Shown here piece after piece: positions 5,959 through 8,256 of a stretch of 8,256 nt of DNA. The position numbers were made by a program, and so were the translations under genes. This DNA comes from Candidatus Poseidoniales archaeon (GTDB lineage Archaea; Thermoplasmatota; Poseidoniia; Poseidoniales; Poseidoniaceae): assembly GCA_012959845.1 (NCBI GenBank), contig DUCL01000016.1:1-8256 (forward strand), in the 5' to 3' direction. Position 1 is the stretch's first letter; each line of letters starts with the position of its first letter. The notes beneath the pieces are model-generated. The model was not told the origin of the DNA, ran no database searches, and saw only the letters and a program-made list of their open reading frames with translations.

Positions 5959-7467
5959 ATGGATGATGTATATGACCTACGTTCTTTACTGTTCAACTTA
6001 GTTGATAAAGTGACAGTCAAATTATTGACAGGAACTCCACTTGAAGACCAAATCGGAACAATTTCCTTCGGATTAGGAACCTTCGTAATCGTTAATGTTG
6101 TATTTTTACTACTTTTCTTCTCTCAATTCGCAATACTTTGGATTGAGAGAAAGTGGTGTGCCCGTATGCAGGACCGCCGTGGTGCAACTACGGCACTTCG
6201 TTCCCTTTGGGTTGGTGAAAACGGTCAAACCGCGGGCGAGTGGTGGAATATGCTTCCATACGGAGTCGGCAGACCAGTTGGCGCAATCAACCGCTGGTTA
6301 AACACTAAGTTTGGTAACCGAGATGAAAACTTTGCAATGGTTGACCGCGTCAATAACCGTTCATGGATGGGTCTGCCAATTCTACCAGGATTTTTCCAGA
6401 ATGTTGCTGATGGAATGAAATTCCTTCTCAAGGAACACATGGTGCCGCAGCGTGCAGATAAATTAATTTTTGAAGTCTCGCCATTCCTAATCGTTTCCAC
6501 AACATTGCTAATTCTTGGACTAATTCCTCTATCTAGTGGAATATATGCGACCAACCCTGAATTGTCAATATTGTATATTATTGCAATTTTCGGAATTGCA
6601 CCAATTGGTGTATTTTTCGCTGGATGGTCTAGTAATAACAAGTATACACTCATCGGCGGAATACGTTCAGCGGCCCAACTAACATCCTATGAGATACCTC
6701 TTCTTCTTACTTTGTTGAGTGTAAGTATTCTCACTGGCACCTTCAATATCATTGAAAGCATTCACTTCCAACATTCCGCCGGAGCATGGAATATTTTCCT
6801 AATGCCACTTGGTGGTGCTTTATTCCTAGTGACGATGATAGCAGAGGTTGAAAGAGTTCCTTTCGATATGCCTGAGGCTGAAGCTGAACTGGTTGAAGGT
6901 TGGTGGACAGAATATGGTGGAATGAGATTTGGTATGCTATTCATGGCAGAATATATCAGGACCTATGCTGCATGTTTCCTCTTCGCCCACTTCTTCCTAG
7001 GAGGGTGGCATTTACCACTTCAAGGCACAATCGGTTCTATTGAATTCCTCGGAATTGGTTCGCTCTATCTATTGATTCCCGGAGCGGTTGTAACATTGGT
7101 AAAGGCCTGGCTTGTATTCCTCATAGTATTCGTAATGGCACGTTTCGCTTTGGCTCGTATCCGAACAGACCAAATTTTAGAATTCGGCTGGAGAGTACTA
7201 CTACCGCTTTCAGTTCTCCAAGTAGTCTTGGCAGTAATTTACCGATTGTGGTTATTCGATCCAACAGCAATGTCTGATTCAGTTGCTGGTGGTATGGCGT
7301 GGGATGCATATGGTATTCCATATTTCGTTCCAATTGTAACAACTATCTTCTGGCTTGCAGTATTTGTTTTGCTGTTAAGAGATGAGGACAAGGATGCTAG
7401 TCCTGAAAGAATGTTCCATGTACAAACAATGCAGCCTGCGGGAAAGCACATCCCGGGGCAGGAGTGA
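5959..7467 (+). CDS. nuoH: complex I subunit H (NuoH) with enlarged first loop and extended C-terminus
   Basis: Membrane subunit that forms the quinone entry channel and links the peripheral arm to the proton pumps. About nine membrane helices are visible (near 41-62, 170-192, 202-223, 242-262, 277-297, 328-350, 368-394, 412-432 and 454-473). Family motifs are E63-R-K at the end of helix 1, M70-Q-D-R-R-G75, the N148-V-A-D-G-M-K-F-L-L-K-E159 segment, R165-A-D-K-L168-169, E298-R-V-P-F-D303-M-P-E306-A-E-A-E-L, E318-Y-G-G-M-R-F, and R402-T-D-Q near the C-terminus. At 502 residues it is far longer than usual (roughly 320-370). About 61 extra residues lie between G75 and Q147, where the family normally has about 11 residues starting P-N-R-x-G-P, and that motif is not recognisable. 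A last helix and a charged 29-residue tail extend the C-terminus. The reading frame is intact, so this looks like a genuine elaboration. Confidence 0.95.
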   Translation: MDDVYDLRSLLFNLVDKVTVKLLTGTPLEDQIGTISFGLGTFVIVNVVFLLLFFSQFAILWIERKWCARMQDRRGATTALRSLWVGENGQTAGEWWNMLPYGVGRPVGAINRWLNTKFGNRDENFAMVDRVNNRSWMGLPILPGFFQNVADGMKFLLKEHMVPQRADKLIFEVSPFLIVSTTLLILGLIPLSSGIYATNPELSILYIIAIFGIAPIGVFFAGWSSNNKYTLIGGIRSAAQLTSYEIPLLLTLLSVSILTGTFNIIESIHFQHSAGAWNIFLMPLGGALFLVTMIAEVERVPFDMPEAEAELVEGWWTEYGGMRFGMLFMAEYIRTYAACFLFAHFFLGGWHLPLQGTIGSIEFLGIGSLYLLIPGAVVTLVKAWLVFLIVFVMARFALARIRTDQILEFGWRVLLPLSVLQVVLAVIYRLWLFDPTAMSDSVAGGMAWDAYGIPYFVPIVTTIFWLAVFVLLLRDEDKDASPERMFHVQTMQPAGKHIPGQE

Positions 7468-7473
7468 GGTGAT
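7466..7473 (+). promoter_or_regulatory. ribosome-binding site of nuoI overlapping the nuoH stop
   Basis: GAGGTGAT starts inside the nuoH TGA stop and lies five bases upstream of the ATG at 7479, the same arrangement as at the nuoD-nuoH junction. It fixes the start of the partial nuoI. Confidence 0.87.
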
Positions 7474-7478
7474 TAGAA

Positions 7479-8256
7479 ATGCCAAAGCACCCAAGAGCAC
7501 AACCTAACTTCAGAAACCTATTCTGGTATCCATTTAAGATTACATTGATTACCGCATTGCGAACTTTCCCGTTCTTTGGCAAGAGATGGGGAAACAAAAT
7601 GGGCGCTTATCACAATACCGAGCACCCTGAGTTTTTAGACCCTGCAACAGCAAAAAGAATGGAACGTAATGCACATATCAATGATATTTCAAAACAAAAA
7701 TTCGCTCCTGATAGAGTGACTACAGATTTGACACCAACTTTGTGGAAACCTCAAACTGTTCAGTATCCATATGAGAGACTTGAAGAAATAGAGCCTTGGC
7801 TTTTCACTCCAGGCAATTATAATGGAAGAATTGGAATCATCTGGGAGACCTGCACGGCATGTAAATTATGCGTGACAGCATGCCCCAATGATTGTCTTCA
7901 CATGAGCACTGAATTGCGAGTTGATGTTTTGGATGGAGCAGATGGTGAGCATTCAGGCCTTGGCGCAGAACTTGAAGTCGGAGGCAATGCTGCTATTGCA
8001 ATACCAGAAGTTGCTGAACAATTAGACGCATTCAATTTAGCAACAGCACACAGTGAAGTTCCTGAGCAATGGAGATATGCAGAAGTTCTCGACCTATCAG
8101 GAGATACTGCAACCGTACGCTGGAATGATTCGGGAGAAGAATCTGAGGTCAATACTTCAGAATTACGAACTGCAGATGACCAAATCGTATCCGGTAGAAT
8201 TGACTTAGGTCGATGTATGTTCTGTGGACTTTGTGCAGAAGCATGTGGATTTACTT
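7479..8256 (+). CDS. nuoI: complex I subunit I (NuoI, 2x[4Fe-4S] ferredoxin subunit), enlarged, 3' end beyond window
   Basis: Peripheral subunit whose two 4Fe-4S clusters pass electrons towards NuoB. 259 codons are visible, and the frame is open to the right edge. Residues 14-33 form a hydrophobic/amphipathic segment like the membrane-contacting N-terminal helix of the family. K90-P-Q-T-V-Q-Y-P97 matches the canonical K-P-V-T-x-Q-Y-P. The first motif is C125-x-x-C128-x-x-C131-x-x-x-C135-P, and the second is C246-x-x-C249-x-x-C252-x-x-x-C256 followed by Gly rather than the usual Pro. Two segments are unusual. About 50 residues (38-88) separate the N-terminal helix from K-P-Q-T-V-Q-Y-P. The spacing C135 to C246 is 111 residues, against 29 in E. 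coli NuoI. The inserted part is acidic and ends (199-230) in a pattern reminiscent of an SH3/Tudor/KOW-like barrel (A-V-L, G-D, V-x-W, E-x-x-V, L-R). The identity is firm, while the barrel is an inference. Confidence 0.94.
   Translation, partial: MPKHPRAQPNFRNLFWYPFKITLITALRTFPFFGKRWGNKMGAYHNTEHPEFLDPATAKRMERNAHINDISKQKFAPDRVTTDLTPTLWKPQTVQYPYERLEEIEPWLFTPGNYNGRIGIIWETCTACKLCVTACPNDCLHMSTELRVDVLDGADGEHSGLGAELEVGGNAAIAIPEVAEQLDAFNLATAHSEVPEQWRYAEVLDLSGDTATVRWNDSGEESEVNTSELRTADDQIVSGRIDLGRCMFCGLCAEACGFT

Noticed and set aside
6225..6653. 142-codon minus-strand open frame across the nuoH insertion
   Set aside because: Checked as a possible gene explaining the NuoH insert, but the forward frame is continuous and flanked by NuoH motifs; the reverse frame has no recognisable family.
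7898..8152. 84-codon minus-strand open frame opposite the NuoI inter-cluster insert
   Set aside because: Considered as an overlapping gene, but it has no convincing domain and the forward frame joins two intact ferredoxin motifs.
1..8256. CRISPR arrays, tRNA/rRNA genes, insertion sequences or phage genes
   Set aside because: No regularly spaced direct repeats, cloverleaf sequences, transposase motifs or terminal inverted repeats were seen.

Overview
The window carries one large secreted or surface-anchored protein gene followed by the first six genes of a respiratory complex I (Nuo/Fpo-type) operon, all on the + strand. It looks like an archaeal genome, most likely a planktonic marine euryarchaeon of the Marine Group II/III (Poseidoniales-like) kind. 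This is an inference from three things. The ribosome-binding sites are perfect GAGGTGA(T) matches to the archaeal anti-Shine-Dalgarno. The complex I operon runs A-B-C-D-H-I with no NADH-module genes (E, F, G) between D and H. The upstream gene encodes a large exported protein of repeated Ig-like 'N-x-G-N' modules ending in a membrane helix and a short basic tail. The taxon was not verified by any search.

Layout: 1-2895 is a signal-peptide-bearing multi-domain surface protein of up to 964 residues. 2896-3051 is the only real intergenic gap and must hold the 3' end of that transcript and probably the nuo promoter and leader. 3052-8256 holds nuoA, nuoB, nuoC, nuoD, nuoH and nuoI with gaps of 2-11 bases. 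nuoI runs off the right edge. No tRNA, rRNA, CRISPR array, insertion sequence or other mobile element is visible.

How the genes work together: NuoB, C, D and I form the membrane-facing part of the peripheral arm. NuoI carries two 4Fe-4S clusters and NuoB carries the terminal cluster N2. NuoD and NuoB line the quinone headgroup pocket, and NuoH and NuoA form the membrane base of the quinone channel and the start of the proton-coupling path. The antiporter-like subunits (J-N) would be expected just beyond the right edge. With no E/F/G in their usual place, the electron donor is unlikely to be NADH bound by this complex. Reduced ferredoxin, F420H2 through another subunit, or a separate adaptor are the known options for archaeal relatives.

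The window is not an obviously new system, but the complex I subunits depart from the usual form in several ways. NuoI has about 82 extra residues between its two ferredoxin motifs, including a stretch that resembles a small SH3/Tudor/KOW-like barrel, plus about 50 extra residues before its first motif. NuoH has about 61 extra residues in the loop after its first membrane helix, and a long C-terminus with an extra helix. NuoA has Ala where the conserved membrane Glu of the F-D-[VL]-E motif is expected. At four of the five junctions between nuo genes, the stop codon of one gene is built into the Shine-Dalgarno of the next (TGAGGTGA).
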